Assembly: GCF_947497555.1 (NCBI RefSeq)
Contig: NZ_CANMGY010000008.1
Location: 1 to 64,000, forward strand
Source: an uncultured Umboniibacter sp.
GTDB lineage: Bacteria; Pseudomonadota; Gammaproteobacteria; Pseudomonadales; DSM-25080
DNA: 64,000 bases
Direction of reading: 5' to 3'
This document shows positions 29,987-38,731 of the stretch, in pieces. How positions within the stretch are numbered: position 1 is the first letter of the stretch; every line of letters begins with the position of its first letter. The notes below the pieces were generated by a model. The model made no database searches. It saw only the letters and a program-made list of their open reading frames with translations, and had not been told where the DNA came from. The translations under genes were made by a program, and so were the position numbers.

Positions 29987-30325
29987 TTAGCATGACAGAA
30001 TTTGACGAATTGCATTGCAGGCTTCTGACAGCGTCTCATTGTAGCTATCGATACCGCAAATAATGTCGTTTACACGTCCATCCCTAGCCTGTTGGTCCAA
30101 CAGTACGGCTAATTCCTTCAGCTTCATAGCACCCACATTCTCTGCTACCCCTTTGACTGAGTGGATAATTCTGGCAACGGTCTCGAAGTCACTATTGACG
30201 TCGTGAGCGGTGAAGCGATAACTCCCGCCCTCAACCGAATCGACGAATTTTTGAAGAATCTTTTTGTAGATAATCTCATGCCCATTTAATAGTGATAGCG
30301 CATGAGCTTGATCAATCACTGACAT
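29987..30325 (-). CDS. Hpt-domain histidine phosphotransfer protein
   Basis: This 112-residue four-helix protein carries the Hpt motif IIHSVKGVAENVGA with phospho-accepting His55, and the following helix LKELAVLLDQQARDG. It would take phosphate from the receiver of the hybrid kinase encoded convergently 81 bp away and pass it to an unlinked regulator. AGGATG precedes the ATG. Convergent placement means the two are not co-transcribed. Confidence 0.85.
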   Translation of the reverse strand: MSVIDQAHALSLLNGHEIIYKKILQKFVDSVEGGSYRFTAHDVNSDFETVARIIHSVKGVAENVGAMKLKELAVLLDQQARDGRVNDIICGIDSYNETLSEACNAIRQILSC

Positions 30326-30586
30326 TAGAACTGCATCCTATTTCAGTTAGTCTTAATCGGATTATAGCTTTCAATCTAGGCTTTGCTGAGTGACCTAGCT
30401 AGTCTATTGCTTCGTCAATCTGTTTCAATTCAGTAACCATGACCACGAAAAAATCCCGAGTCATCGACTGATTAGAAATTCAGATTCGCCGATGTTTAGA
30501 ACAATGAGATCACTCGAAACACTGGGGTTTTACCATCAGGCGTCTTATAGTAGGAACTTACCAACACGATAATTTCGAGGTCACCA

Positions 30587-31246
30587 ATGAACTTCCAAGA
30601 TGTGGTGAAGACGCGCCGAAGTGTGCGTGGTTACTTACCCAAAATGATTCCTCAGGAAACGTTAACGCGCATTCTAACGCTGGCTAATTTGGCGCCCAGC
30701 AACTGCAACATTCAACCTTGGTATGTTTATGTGGCGTCGGGACAAAGCCTACAGACATTAAAAGCGGCCTATCTCAAGGCAGCTAAAAACTCTCAACCAA
30801 ATCCAGACTACCCCAGCCCCCGCCCCTTTCCAGAACCTTATCGACAGCGTCAAATTGACTGCGCGATTGAACTCTACAAGGAAATGGGGATCGCTCGGGG
30901 TGATAAGGCCGCGCGTGATGCTGCCACACTACGAAACTTTGAATTCTTCGATGCACCCCACGTGCTGTTCATTGGTATGGATGCGAAATTTGGCGCTAGT
31001 GTCGCATTAGATGTTGGCATGTACGCTCAAACCTTGATGTTAGCGCTGACATCAGAGGGTTTGGCCAGCTGTGCTCAGGGCGCACTGCGTCAGTATCCCG
31101 ATATCGTCAGGGACTTTTTCGGTCTTGGAGACAATATCAACATTTTAATGGGGCTATCATTTGGCTACGAGGACACGACTGTCGCAGCAAACAGAACGCG
31201 AATTAGCCGAGAAGATATAGCCGGCTCCGTGGTGTTTAGAGAGTAA
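30587..31246 (+). CDS. Nitroreductase-family FMN oxidoreductase
   Basis: The 219-residue protein opens with RRSVRGYLPKMIP, has LAPSNCNIQPWYVYV for FMN binding, and later LALTSEGLASCAQGAL, the family's core. Such enzymes reduce nitroaromatics or quinones with NAD(P)H. A Pro-rich insert at about residues 70-85 resembles subfamilies acting on small nitro compounds, but the substrate is not known. GAGG lies seven bases before the ATG. It converges with the TonB-domain gene. Confidence 0.88.
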   Translation: MNFQDVVKTRRSVRGYLPKMIPQETLTRILTLANLAPSNCNIQPWYVYVASGQSLQTLKAAYLKAAKNSQPNPDYPSPRPFPEPYRQRQIDCAIELYKEMGIARGDKAARDAATLRNFEFFDAPHVLFIGMDAKFGASVALDVGMYAQTLMLALTSEGLASCAQGALRQYPDIVRDFFGLGDNINILMGLSFGYEDTTVAANRTRISREDIAGSVVFRE

Positions 31247-31272
31247 TTAAAAACCCTAGAAATTAAGCAACG

Positions 31273-31620
31273 CTACGTGGTGGGTGGTAGAAAGCGGAAG
31301 CGCTCGTGAACACCCGTTACAGCAATCGGTTTACCGGCAAGCTCAATGGGCCGGTACAACCATTGCTTTAAAGCATCCATCGCGGCTTGCTCAAAAACGC
31401 CTTCAGGGTCTGCAGCTACTACTTTGATATCAACGGCACGGCCCTCTTCATTGATGGTGAATGCCAGTTCTACCTCGCCTTCTCTCCCTAAGCCATTAGC
31501 AGGATATTGAGGCAGTATGCGCACAACGGGCGCAGGTTGTTCTCGATCTAAAGCGTCTGAGTTAATTGGGCTAAATGCAAAGAACAAAGCGATAGTGAGG
31601 ATGAAGGTGAGTCTAATCAC
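31273..31620 (-). CDS. Small secreted TonB C-terminal-domain protein
   Basis: With the GTG start at 31620 (AGGAG five bases upstream) the product is 115 residues: a signal or anchor helix VIRLTFILTIALFFAFSP, then a TonB C-terminal fold with YPANGLGREGEVELAFTINEEG and DALKQWLYRP. The frame is open 24 codons further, but that extension is polar and would bury the helix. It lacks the Pro-rich spacer of real TonB, so it cannot span the periplasm. No ExbB/ExbD is adjacent. It may be a periplasmic modulator or a wall-associated protein. Confidence 0.75.
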   Translation of the reverse strand: MIRLTFILTIALFFAFSPINSDALDREQPAPVVRILPQYPANGLGREGEVELAFTINEEGRAVDIKVVAADPEGVFEQAAMDALKQWLYRPIELAGKPIAVTGVHERFRFLPPTT

Positions 31621-31735
31621 GAAGGCTCCTAAGCGATGAGATAAATTGTTTTCGCAGTTGTACCATAGCCATTCCCTTTCTGTCATGGTCATGTATCATA
31701 ATTAACTACTAACGATAATAATAAAAGGTGTTTAG

Positions 31736-32326
31736 ATGCTTCGTAAATTGTTAATTGGGATTTCATTGAGCGCACTCATTACCGGCTGTGCCACAACACG
31801 TCCCAATAACCTAAACAATATGTGCAGTATCTTCGAGCAACGCTCAGATTGGTATGATGCAGCACTGGAAGCCGAAGATCGCTGGGGTACGCCCATTCAA
31901 GTACCCATGTCCATTATCTATCAAGAGAGTTCGTTTCGTCACGATGCCCAACCGCCAATGCGCTACTTCCTGTTTATTCCCTATGGTCGAGCCAGTTCGG
32001 CCTATGGCTACCCTCAGGCAAAAGATGAAACCTGGGATGAATATATCCGTGAGACAGGTAACTGGGGAGCAGACAGAGATGACTTTGAGGACGCCATCGA
32101 TTTCGTTGCGTGGTACGTTAATAAAACCCAACGAATCACCGGCGTTTCAAAGTGGGATGCCTACAACCAATACTTAGCCTATCACGAGGGAAGGGGCGGT
32201 TTTAGTCGCGGCTCTTACCAAAGTAAGACATGGCTGCTGAACACCGCGAGACGTGTCGACGACCGAGCAAAAAGCTATAGCGCCCAGTATCGAGATTGTA
32301 AAGATGACCTCGATAGCTGGTTCTAG
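31736..32326 (+). CDS. Lipoprotein lytic transglycosylase-like (SLT-type) protein
   Basis: The 196-residue lipoprotein (lipobox ITGC, about residue 16-19) has PMSIIYQESSFRHDA, where the Glu is placed like the catalytic residue of soluble lytic transglycosylases, and a following Tyr-rich region including AYGYPQAKDETWDEY and YLAYHEGRGGFSRG. It would cleave peptidoglycan from the outer-membrane side. The four-block arrangement fits small stand-alone SLT lipoproteins of gammaproteobacteria. AAAGGTG precedes the ATG. It is monocistronic as far as can be seen. Confidence 0.85.
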   Translation: MLRKLLIGISLSALITGCATTRPNNLNNMCSIFEQRSDWYDAALEAEDRWGTPIQVPMSIIYQESSFRHDAQPPMRYFLFIPYGRASSAYGYPQAKDETWDEYIRETGNWGADRDDFEDAIDFVAWYVNKTQRITGVSKWDAYNQYLAYHEGRGGFSRGSYQSKTWLLNTARRVDDRAKSYSAQYRDCKDDLDSWF

Positions 32327-32376
32327 ACCAAGTCACACCTCAATATGACGTCGTGCTCAGCAGATCTCGTCCGAGT

Positions 32377-32793
32377 TTACTCCACGATAATCGTAATCTT
32401 CTCTGAGACCACCATTGGCTCATGGGGTATATGGAAATGATCGCCTAAGATGAGCTGAAGCGTGTGCTCGCCAGGCTCCAAGGTTAACTCAACCTCGGTT
32501 TGACCACCGCCAAAATGACGAACATTGCCGCCCATGGGCTTCCCTGGCTCGGGTAGCTCATCTTGATCGATGAGTAGGTGATGGTGTCCAGTATTTTCAC
32601 GTTTAACACCGGCAGGAGCAACACCCATACCACTTAAACCGAAGACAATTTTAACTGGGGAAGTGACCGTTGCGCTATCCGCTGGCGTGACGATATAGAG
32701 CTCGACATCTTCGGCCGACGGGCTTGTCGCGAAGGCACTGCTTGATAGTAATAAAGACAGCACGAGACCAAGTTTTACAATTCGCTTATTCAT
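32377..32793 (-). CDS. DUF4399 periplasmic protein
   Basis: The 138-residue exported protein has a Sec signal peptide (cleavage after AFA, about 22). The mature part matches DUF4399: VELYIVTPADSATVTSPVKIVFGL, TGHHHLLID and GEHTLQLILGDHFHIPH. The repeated His residues suggest metal binding. The function is unknown. Its ATG overlaps the cupin stop codon by four bases (ATGA), so it is translationally coupled as the last gene of the lrp-cupin-DUF4399 operon. Confidence 0.85.
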   Translation of the reverse strand: MNKRIVKLGLVLSLLLSSSAFATSPSAEDVELYIVTPADSATVTSPVKIVFGLSGMGVAPAGVKRENTGHHHLLIDQDELPEPGKPMGGNVRHFGGGQTEVELTLEPGEHTLQLILGDHFHIPHEPMVVSEKITIIVE

Positions 32794-33167
32794 TTTTCAT
32801 CCTCACAATCAATGTAGTTTTCTACCTTAAAACGCGGTGTACACACCGCATTAAAAATTAGATCTTCGGAACCCGTATTGGTAATCCGTTGACGATCGCC
32901 TGCAGCGATGATAACCATTGCTCCAGCGACCACCTGTTGAGCAGGCTGATCGCCAACTTCCACCAGCCCTTCCCCCGCCAAAATAAAATAGCGTTCGGTG
33001 GTCTCACGAAGACGATGCCAGCGAGTGGCTGTACCCGGTTCGACTCTTGCCTGCGCAATCGACAGCATCGGGTCTCTAGGGTCATTGAGCAACTCGGTGA
33101 TAAAACAACCTTCTTTGAAAAAGTACTCGCTTGGCGATGTAGTTTGGATCCAACTTCGATCGCTCAT
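32790..33167 (-). CDS. Small single-domain cupin protein
   Basis: The 125-residue protein has a cupin barrel: RWHRLRETTERYFILAGEG gives the first motif with His and Glu ligands, though the second His of HxH is Arg here, and DRQRITNTGSEDLIF is the second motif with the usual His apparently absent. Metal binding is therefore doubtful. It overlaps both neighbours by four bases. Together with the upstream Lrp-type regulator it could be a ligand-binding or metabolite-modifying partner, but its role is unknown. Confidence 0.8.
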   Translation of the reverse strand: MSDRSWIQTTSPSEYFFKEGCFITELLNDPRDPMLSIAQARVEPGTATRWHRLRETTERYFILAGEGLVEVGDQPAQQVVAGAMVIIAAGDRQRITNTGSEDLIFNAVCTPRFKVENYIDCEDEK

Positions 33168-33640
33168 AGCTCATCTCCCAGGTGCTTCAGCGGTAATTGA
33201 GTCGTTGCTATCGGCGTCTGCAAAACAAAGGAACTCTGCACGCCCTTAACCCCCTCAAGCTCCGTTAAATGATGTAATAGAAAGTGTTGATAATAGTCTA
33301 AATCGGGGACCACCACCTTCAATAGATAGTCCGCATCCTGGCCAGTAATCATGGCGCACTCCACGACCTCATCAAATTGACGCAACGCCGCTTCAAAACG
33401 CTCGAAGTGATCGCGAGTGTGCCGTTCCAGGACAACATGCAAATACGCGGTTAAGCCGAGCCCCAGTTTTTTACGATCCAATAGCATCACACAGTTGGAA
33501 ATATAACCTGCCTCTTCAAGCTGTTTAACTCGTCTGGCGCAGGGAGTCGGCGATAAGCCCACTCGCTCAGCCAAATCAATATTGGTGATGGAGCCATCTG
33601 ACTGAAGAATTGAAAGTATCTTCTTATCTACTCTATCCAT
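33164..33640 (-). CDS. Lrp/AsnC-family transcriptional regulator
   Basis: The 158-residue regulator has an N-terminal helix-turn-helix (VDKKILSILQSDGSITNIDLAERVGLS...RRVKQLEEAGYI) and a C-terminal RAM/Lrp sensor domain (ECAMITGQDADYLLKVVVPDLDYY) that would bind an amino acid and form octamers. The ATG at 33640 is preferred over the TTG at 33658 on family length. It is the first gene of a coupled operon with a cupin and a DUF4399 protein, and is divergent from leuA across a 140-bp AT-rich region, so it may control both. Confidence 0.92.
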   Translation of the reverse strand: MDRVDKKILSILQSDGSITNIDLAERVGLSPTPCARRVKQLEEAGYISNCVMLLDRKKLGLGLTAYLHVVLERHTRDHFERFEAALRQFDEVVECAMITGQDADYLLKVVVPDLDYYQHFLLHHLTELEGVKGVQSSFVLQTPIATTQLPLKHLGDEL

Positions 33641-33715
33641 AGTGAAAAAACCTAACAAAAAGTAATTTATTAATTTAATTAGCTAAATATTAGCAAAATT
33701 ATTTAAAATAGGCGA

Positions 33716-33744
33716 TTCGCTCACTTTCAGTATTGAGCTATAAT
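33716..33744 (+). promoter_or_regulatory. Probable sigma70 promoter of leuA
   Basis: A perfect -10 TATAAT lies at 33739-33744, with a weak -35 (TTCGCT) 17 bases upstream. A start site near 33751 would lie upstream of the chosen leuA ATG at 33781 but downstream of the farther ATG at 33733, supporting the shorter protein. Confidence 0.6.
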
Positions 33745-33780
33745 TTGATTATCTTTCAAACAGTAAATGGACCATTTCCG

Positions 33781-35439
33781 ATGTCAGGCTTCAATCACCA
33801 AAAGTACCGCCCTATGCCAACGTTTAAACTCGCTGATCGTCAGTGGCCGGACGCGGATCTAAGTCACGCCCCAATTTGGTGTAGCGTTGACCTACGAGAT
33901 GGTAACCAGGCACTGATTGAGCCAATGTCCGTTGAACAGAAATTGGAGATGTTTAGCAGCCTAGTTGAGCTGGGATTCAAGCAGATTGAAATTGGCTTCC
34001 CGTCAGCGTCTCAGACCGAATTCGAATTTTGCCGCAGGCTGATTGACGAAGGCCGCATTCCTTCAGATGTGACTATTCAGGTATTAGTTCAGGCGCGAAA
34101 GCACCTTATCGATAAGACCTATGAAGCGCTTAGTGGCGTCACCAAGGCAATTATCCATGTCTATAATTCCACCTCTATCGTCCAGCGAGAGAAAGTCTTC
34201 AAACTGGATAAAGAAGGTATTATTGAGATAGCCGAACAAGGCGCGAAGTGGGTCATGGAAGGCGCGGCAGGCTACCCGCACACCGAATGGCAATTCCAAT
34301 ATAGCCCAGAGAGTTTTACTGGCACAGAGGTCGACTTCGCGGTAACCGTATGTAATCACGTGATTAATATCTGGCAGCCCACCATTGAGCAACCATGCAT
34401 TATCAATCTTCCAGCGACGGTGGAGACGAATACGCCGAACGTCTTCGCTGATCAAATTGAATATGCCTCGCGCCACTTGAGCCAGAGAGACGCGGTAAAG
34501 CTCAGTGTTCACACACACAATGACCGTGGTTGTGCCGTCGCCGCATCTGAAATGGCACTTCTCGCTGGCGCTGACCGAATAGAGGGAACGATCCTAGGTA
34601 ACGGGGAACGTACCGGAAACATGGATATCATTACGCTTGCAATGAACCTATATAGCCAGGGCATTGATCCTGAGCTCGACTTAGGCAACATTGAGCAACA
34701 TCTTGAAGTGTTCGAACGCTGTACCCAGTTACCTCGCCACCCACGTCACCCATGGGTTGGAGATTTGGTCTATACCGCATTCTCCGGCAGCCACCAGGAC
34801 GCGATTAAAAAGTGCTTAGCAATTCAGCAGGATGACCAACCCTGGGACATCGCTTACCTCCCCATTGACCCGGCCGATTTAGGGCGCGACTACGAAGCCG
34901 TTATTCGCGTAAATAGCCAATCCGGAAAAGGCGGTATCGCCTATCTCTTGGAGCGCGAGTTTGGTGTTAAGTTACCTCGTTGGCTACAGATTAAGTTTAG
35001 CCAAGTTGTGCAGCGGGTGACCGACCAATCGGGCCGAGAGGTTTCCGCAGAATTACTTTACGAATTATTGTGGCAACATTTTGGCTCCCTTCCGAGCTAT
35101 CAAATCACCAGTTACAACATTAAGAATGCTGATGAGCAGACCGCCATTGATGCGCTGCTTAAAATACACGATGAACCCCTGGCGATCCAAGCGACCGGTG
35201 GTGGCGCGCTAGAGGCGCTTTGCTTAGCGCTCAGCCACTCGCTCAGCTGCGAAATTAACATCAAACAGTACCACGAGCATGCGCTTCAGTCCGCGGCGAG
35301 TGCCGAGGCGATTTGTTACGTGGAAGCTGAGATTGATGGTGCGAGTCACATCGGCATCGGCAGAAGCCAAGATGTCATGGGCGCAGGATTCCAAGCCCTT
35401 ATTGCGGCGGTTGCTCATCACGCTACGGCTATTGCGTAG
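33781..35439 (+). CDS. leuA: 2-isopropylmalate synthase
   Basis: The enzyme condenses acetyl-CoA with 2-oxoisovalerate, the first step of leucine synthesis. The 552-residue protein is of the LeuA type found in Pseudomonas. DLRDGNQALIEPM (about 35-47), SVHTHNDRGCAVA (metal-binding HxH) and GNGERTGNMDIITL are conserved, and the C-terminal regulatory domain for leucine feedback starts near residue 420. The ATG at 33781 gives the family N-terminus (KYRPMPTFKLADRQWPDADL) and lies after the predicted promoter. No leucine-rich leader peptide is visible. It is divergent from the lrp gene. Confidence 0.95.
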   Translation: MSGFNHQKYRPMPTFKLADRQWPDADLSHAPIWCSVDLRDGNQALIEPMSVEQKLEMFSSLVELGFKQIEIGFPSASQTEFEFCRRLIDEGRIPSDVTIQVLVQARKHLIDKTYEALSGVTKAIIHVYNSTSIVQREKVFKLDKEGIIEIAEQGAKWVMEGAAGYPHTEWQFQYSPESFTGTEVDFAVTVCNHVINIWQPTIEQPCIINLPATVETNTPNVFADQIEYASRHLSQRDAVKLSVHTHNDRGCAVAASEMALLAGADRIEGTILGNGERTGNMDIITLAMNLYSQGIDPELDLGNIEQHLEVFERCTQLPRHPRHPWVGDLVYTAFSGSHQDAIKKCLAIQQDDQPWDIAYLPIDPADLGRDYEAVIRVNSQSGKGGIAYLLEREFGVKLPRWLQIKFSQVVQRVTDQSGREVSAELLYELLWQHFGSLPSYQITSYNIKNADEQTAIDALLKIHDEPLAIQATGGGALEALCLALSHSLSCEINIKQYHEHALQSAASAEAICYVEAEIDGASHIGIGRSQDVMGAGFQALIAAVAHHATAIA

Positions 35440-35538
35440 CTGCAAGCCCCACGGAGCCATCGCCATTTAATTCGCACGTGGTATACTGCGCGGGATTTTA
35501 ACGGCCGCTCTCATTAACGCGGCAATAACGGAGAAAAC

Positions 35539-36021
35539 ATGAGCAGCACAATTGACAGTCAACTTCTGCGCGAGGCTTTGGGCCAATTCCCCACTGGCGT
35601 AACAATTGTGACCGCGCTCGACGCAGCTCAACAGCCCATTGGCATGACAGTTTCTAGCTTTAACAGTGTTTCTTTGGATCCTGCACTGGTACTTTGGAGT
35701 GTTGGTAGAGAAGCGCATGCCTTCGAATCATTTAACGAAGCCTCGCATACCGTCATCCATGTACTTAACGCCGAGCAAAAAGAGCTATGCTTAACCTTTG
35801 CGACGCCTGGCGCCGATAAATTTGGCGCGACGGATACTGAGCTCAACCAGCACGGCATTCCCATGCTCAAGGACTTTGTCGCGCGTTTTCAATGTAAAGC
35901 CTACAACCACTATGATGGCGGCGATCACGTCATCCTCGTATCTGAAATTGAAAAGGTTGAGGTTAAGCCCAGCGCTACCCTTACATTCCATCGTGGCGAC
36001 TTCGGACAGCTTGGCGAGTAA
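35539..36021 (+). CDS. Flavin reductase-domain protein
   Basis: The 160-residue protein has the flavin reductase-like fold: ALGQFPTGVTIVTA near the start, GMTVSSFNSVSLDPALVLWSV for FMN binding, and DGGDHVILVSEIEKVEV at the end. It could supply reduced flavin to a monooxygenase, as HpaC and RutF do, but no oxygenase partner is adjacent. GGAG lies seven bases before the ATG. There is a 99-bp gap after leuA. Confidence 0.88.
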   Translation: MSSTIDSQLLREALGQFPTGVTIVTALDAAQQPIGMTVSSFNSVSLDPALVLWSVGREAHAFESFNEASHTVIHVLNAEQKELCLTFATPGADKFGATDTELNQHGIPMLKDFVARFQCKAYNHYDGGDHVILVSEIEKVEVKPSATLTFHRGDFGQLGE

Positions 36022-36328
36022 TCAGCGTCTCTTTCTTATTTTTACCCTTATTGACTTTGGCGCTTGTCGCTAAGCGCTTCAATGGCGCCAAGGTAGAACA
36101 CCGCAAGCCCTTCATTCACAGACCTGGAACTGTCCCGTTCTAGGTAACGCTCCGATTTTAAAACTTTTTGGCCGACGCCCGATGCCCGATTTATTTGCAC
36201 ATTACTGTGCCCCCAGAATACAGATTTATACCTCAATACTGACGTGCTGAAATTTCTTTGAACTTAACTGCATCCAAACCGTTCTAAGTGACGTCAAATA
36301 GAAAAGGAGCCTCATAAAGGACAAAATA
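36022..36328. other. 307-bp intergenic region
   Basis: I see no gene, repeat or clear terminator here. The short minus-strand reading frame at 36048-36236 has no family features. The downstream promoter is likely near 36240-36310. Confidence 0.5.
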
Positions 36329-36664
36329 ATGAACGCATTAAAATGGATTCTGATGGTCCTATTTGTCGTCAGCGCACTCGTTGCGGTAAGCAATATCGGT
36401 ACCAGCCATATTCACCTATCGGGTATGTCTGGGAACTTCGGCGCGCTAGAACCGTTCGTTGCTGCCATCGCGGTAATTTTTGCTCTGGCGATCGTTATTG
36501 GCGTAGGCATATTCCTAGCTATCGTGTTGGGAAGTGTCGCCGTCATCGTAATCTTCTCGATCTTGATTGCAGCGTCAGTTGCCCTATTACCGGCGATACT
36601 GCCGGCTCTGTTGGTCATAGGTATCATCTGGTTGATTGTGAATGTTTTCAGCGAGAAAGCTTAA
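36329..36664 (+). CDS. Small integral membrane protein of unknown function
   Basis: The 111-residue product consists almost entirely of hydrophobic segments: about residues 5-22, 43-63, 64-85 and 86-106, rich in Ile, Val and Ala. A short polar loop with Ser, His and Gly (SHIHLSGMSGN) sits between the first two. I do not recognise a family. AAGGAC lies nine bases before the ATG, and a strong terminator follows, so it looks like a real single-gene unit. Confidence 0.7.
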   Translation: MNALKWILMVLFVVSALVAVSNIGTSHIHLSGMSGNFGALEPFVAAIAVIFALAIVIGVGIFLAIVLGSVAVIVIFSILIAASVALLPAILPALLVIGIIWLIVNVFSEKA

Positions 36665-36740
36665 GCGAGCTTAGCGAGGCCCCCCCCAAAACCTCGCTAA
36701 ACTCCACTTTTTATCTCCTCCCCACGGAGATATCACACCT

Positions 36741-36766
36741 GCGCCCCATTTTGGGGCGCTTTTTTA
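36741..36766 (+). terminator. Terminator after the small membrane protein gene
   Basis: GCGCCCCA pairs with TGGGGCGC around TTT and is followed by six T. Confidence 0.92.
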
Positions 36767-36788
36767 ATTAGTATCCCCAGCGTGCGCA

Positions 36789-36814
36789 CAAAAAAGCCGC
36801 ATCGAAATGCGGCT
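36789..36814 (-). terminator. Terminator of the POT transporter gene
   Basis: On the minus strand AGCCGCAT pairs with ATGCGGCT around TTCG, a stable tetraloop, and is followed by six T. Confidence 0.9.
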
Positions 36815-36840
36815 CTCTCTTCATTTTGCTAAATAAGTCT

Positions 36841-38376
36841 TTATTCGCCGATTGAAGCCTGCAAGCGCATCATCCAACGACCATAAAGGAACATTCCGAA
36901 TGCCGAAATCAGCCCGACTGTGCCCATGATGTACCAAACTAAACCGATATCATTTGCCTCATAAAGCATCTGCTGCGCCGCCAATGATTCCATTCCGGTG
37001 AAATCCACTAAACGATAGAATGCTTCGCCAATAGGAATCGCATCCACCTCAGCGGTACTGACACCGTGATTCAATAGATAATCGCGAGAGATATTGTCCT
37101 TTGACGCCCAGCGATCGTACATCCACGGGCCCAACCAGCTTTCCAGAGTCCAACCAATGAACAGTGGGAACTGAGAGAAACCTAGGTACATTGCTTTTTT
37201 GCCGCGAGGAGCCATATTCCCAAGATACTCGGAGAACTTAGGGCTAGATAACATTTCACCAATACTGAAAGTGGTGATGGCTAGCGCCACAAACCAAGCA
37301 TAGTTAAAGCCGCCGATGGCCAGTAATGCGCCGGAACTCATAATGGTGCCTAAGGTAATTGCGCTGATGGCCTTAAATTTCGAGGAGATCCAGGCGAATA
37401 GGAAACAGACTGTCATGATCAGCATCGCATTGATGTTCACCAAACCTTCTGGGAGCACTCGAGTACCGTCGTTATCCAGCACCATGAGTTTCGTTGCAAT
37501 AGGACCAGGCGTGGAGCCGTCGGACCAAATGGCACTCACAATGGTTGAGGTATCTACCCATTCCGCAATGTGAACAGGTAATACATCGAACAGAGACATG
37601 AACATGAACCAAAAGCCCGAGAACACGATGAGATACATCATTAAGGGTGGGTTTGCCAACTCCTTTAATGACTCTTTCACTAGGCTTGTTTGTTCAACGG
37701 CAGCGGCTTTACGCGCGAGACGTTCCTCTTTACCCACTTCCTGATACGTTAGTAACAGGAGCAAATTACAGGCAATAATCGCGGTACAGGCCAAAAAGAC
37801 AAATTGCCAATCAAGCTGGCGCAACGCACCGGCTACGATAGGAGCCAAGGCTCCACCGATATTTACCGTTTGATAGAAGATCCCCCAGGCCATTGAGGAA
37901 TTTTCTCGATTGGTCGACATCACCAGTGTGCCCTGAATCCCGGGTTTAAACACACCCGTTCCCAGCGCCAACATCACTGCACCCGCGAAGAAGCCCCAAT
38001 AGGTTGGGAAAAGCGCCATTATCACGTAGCCCAACATCTTTAGAATGGTTGAGACGAAGATAGTTTCTTTGTAACCGTAGCGATCAGATAAACCGCCCGT
38101 TAAAACTGGGATCAATGACTGAATAATTGACCACACGACAAAGATAGACCCGAGTGCCGTCATGGTAATACCCAAACCGCCTTCTGATTCAGCGGTGGTG
38201 GCGTAAATCGGTGCCGTGGAACGAACCCCATAGTAGGCCAATCGTTCTACCAGCTCCATTCCGCCCACTACCCAAAATACGTAGCTAAGTGATGCTATTG
38301 ATGCAAACAGCCCTAACTGCTTAACATCACGTGCCGCACTAACGGCATCATTTAATCGTGAATTGTCGTTCGACAT
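36841..38376 (-). CDS. POT/PTR-family (proton-dependent oligopeptide) MFS transporter
   Basis: The 511-residue membrane protein has about 12-14 segments. The POT signature ExxERxxYYG is seen as ELVERLAYYG near residue 42, followed by GVRST. GTGVFKPGIQGTLV (about 142) matches the GLFKPN-type motif. It would import di- or tripeptides or related solutes with protons. A periplasmic or cytoplasmic loop of about 70 residues before the seventh segment (with VDTSTIVSAIWSDGSTPGP) is longer than usual. GGAGAG precedes the ATG. It is monocistronic with its own terminator. Confidence 0.85.
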   Translation of the reverse strand: MSNDNSRLNDAVSAARDVKQLGLFASIASLSYVFWVVGGMELVERLAYYGVRSTAPIYATTAESEGGLGITMTALGSIFVVWSIIQSLIPVLTGGLSDRYGYKETIFVSTILKMLGYVIMALFPTYWGFFAGAVMLALGTGVFKPGIQGTLVMSTNRENSSMAWGIFYQTVNIGGALAPIVAGALRQLDWQFVFLACTAIIACNLLLLLTYQEVGKEERLARKAAAVEQTSLVKESLKELANPPLMMYLIVFSGFWFMFMSLFDVLPVHIAEWVDTSTIVSAIWSDGSTPGPIATKLMVLDNDGTRVLPEGLVNINAMLIMTVCFLFAWISSKFKAISAITLGTIMSSGALLAIGGFNYAWFVALAITTFSIGEMLSSPKFSEYLGNMAPRGKKAMYLGFSQFPLFIGWTLESWLGPWMYDRWASKDNISRDYLLNHGVSTAEVDAIPIGEAFYRLVDFTGMESLAAQQMLYEANDIGLVWYIMGTVGLISAFGMFLYGRWMMRLQASIGE

Positions 38377-38731
38377 AATCTCTCCGTACCTAAAAAAGTA
38401 CTTATCGTTATAATTAAAAATACCCAGCGATACTAACCCGATGCCCGCCAGTAAAAAAGCAGTAATCTTTGTAGCGAGTTCTACCCGACCACATTTTAAG
38501 GATCAAAGGTAGTTGCTGCAGTTAACACTGAATATTTCTGTATAACGAAGGAAGCGTGAGGAAAAGTTTCGGTGGATGACAATTGTTTTTAAATAGCTAT
38601 TCAGGGCCTTAAACCCATAAAAAAAAGCGGTTTGAGGCTCAGCACAATTAACACGCCTACATCAACAAACCGCTTAATAAGGATAGCTCACTGTAAGCAA
38701 GTACTTACATCATGAGCTCTTAATGAATCAA
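38377..38731. other. 355-bp intergenic region (pyk / POT transporter)
   Basis: Both flanking genes are on the minus strand. The part next to pyk contains the pyk terminator (38619-38674). The rest (38377-38600) is AT-rich and should carry the transporter promoter. No gene is visible. Confidence 0.6.
38619..38674 (-). terminator. Long-loop terminator after pyk
   Basis: On the minus strand GCGGTTTG pairs with CAAACCGC across a 31-base loop that itself contains AGGC...GCCT, and eight T follow. It starts about 58 bases after the pyk stop. Confidence 0.75.

Noticed and set aside
33733-33780. N-terminal extension of leuA
   Set aside because: The extra 16 codons include the likely -10 box TATAAT and are absent from the LeuA family; they contain no leucine run, so they are not a leader peptide either.
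36048-36236. 62-codon minus-strand frame after the flavin reductase
   Set aside because: No family, no signal or domain, and no convincing ribosome binding site.
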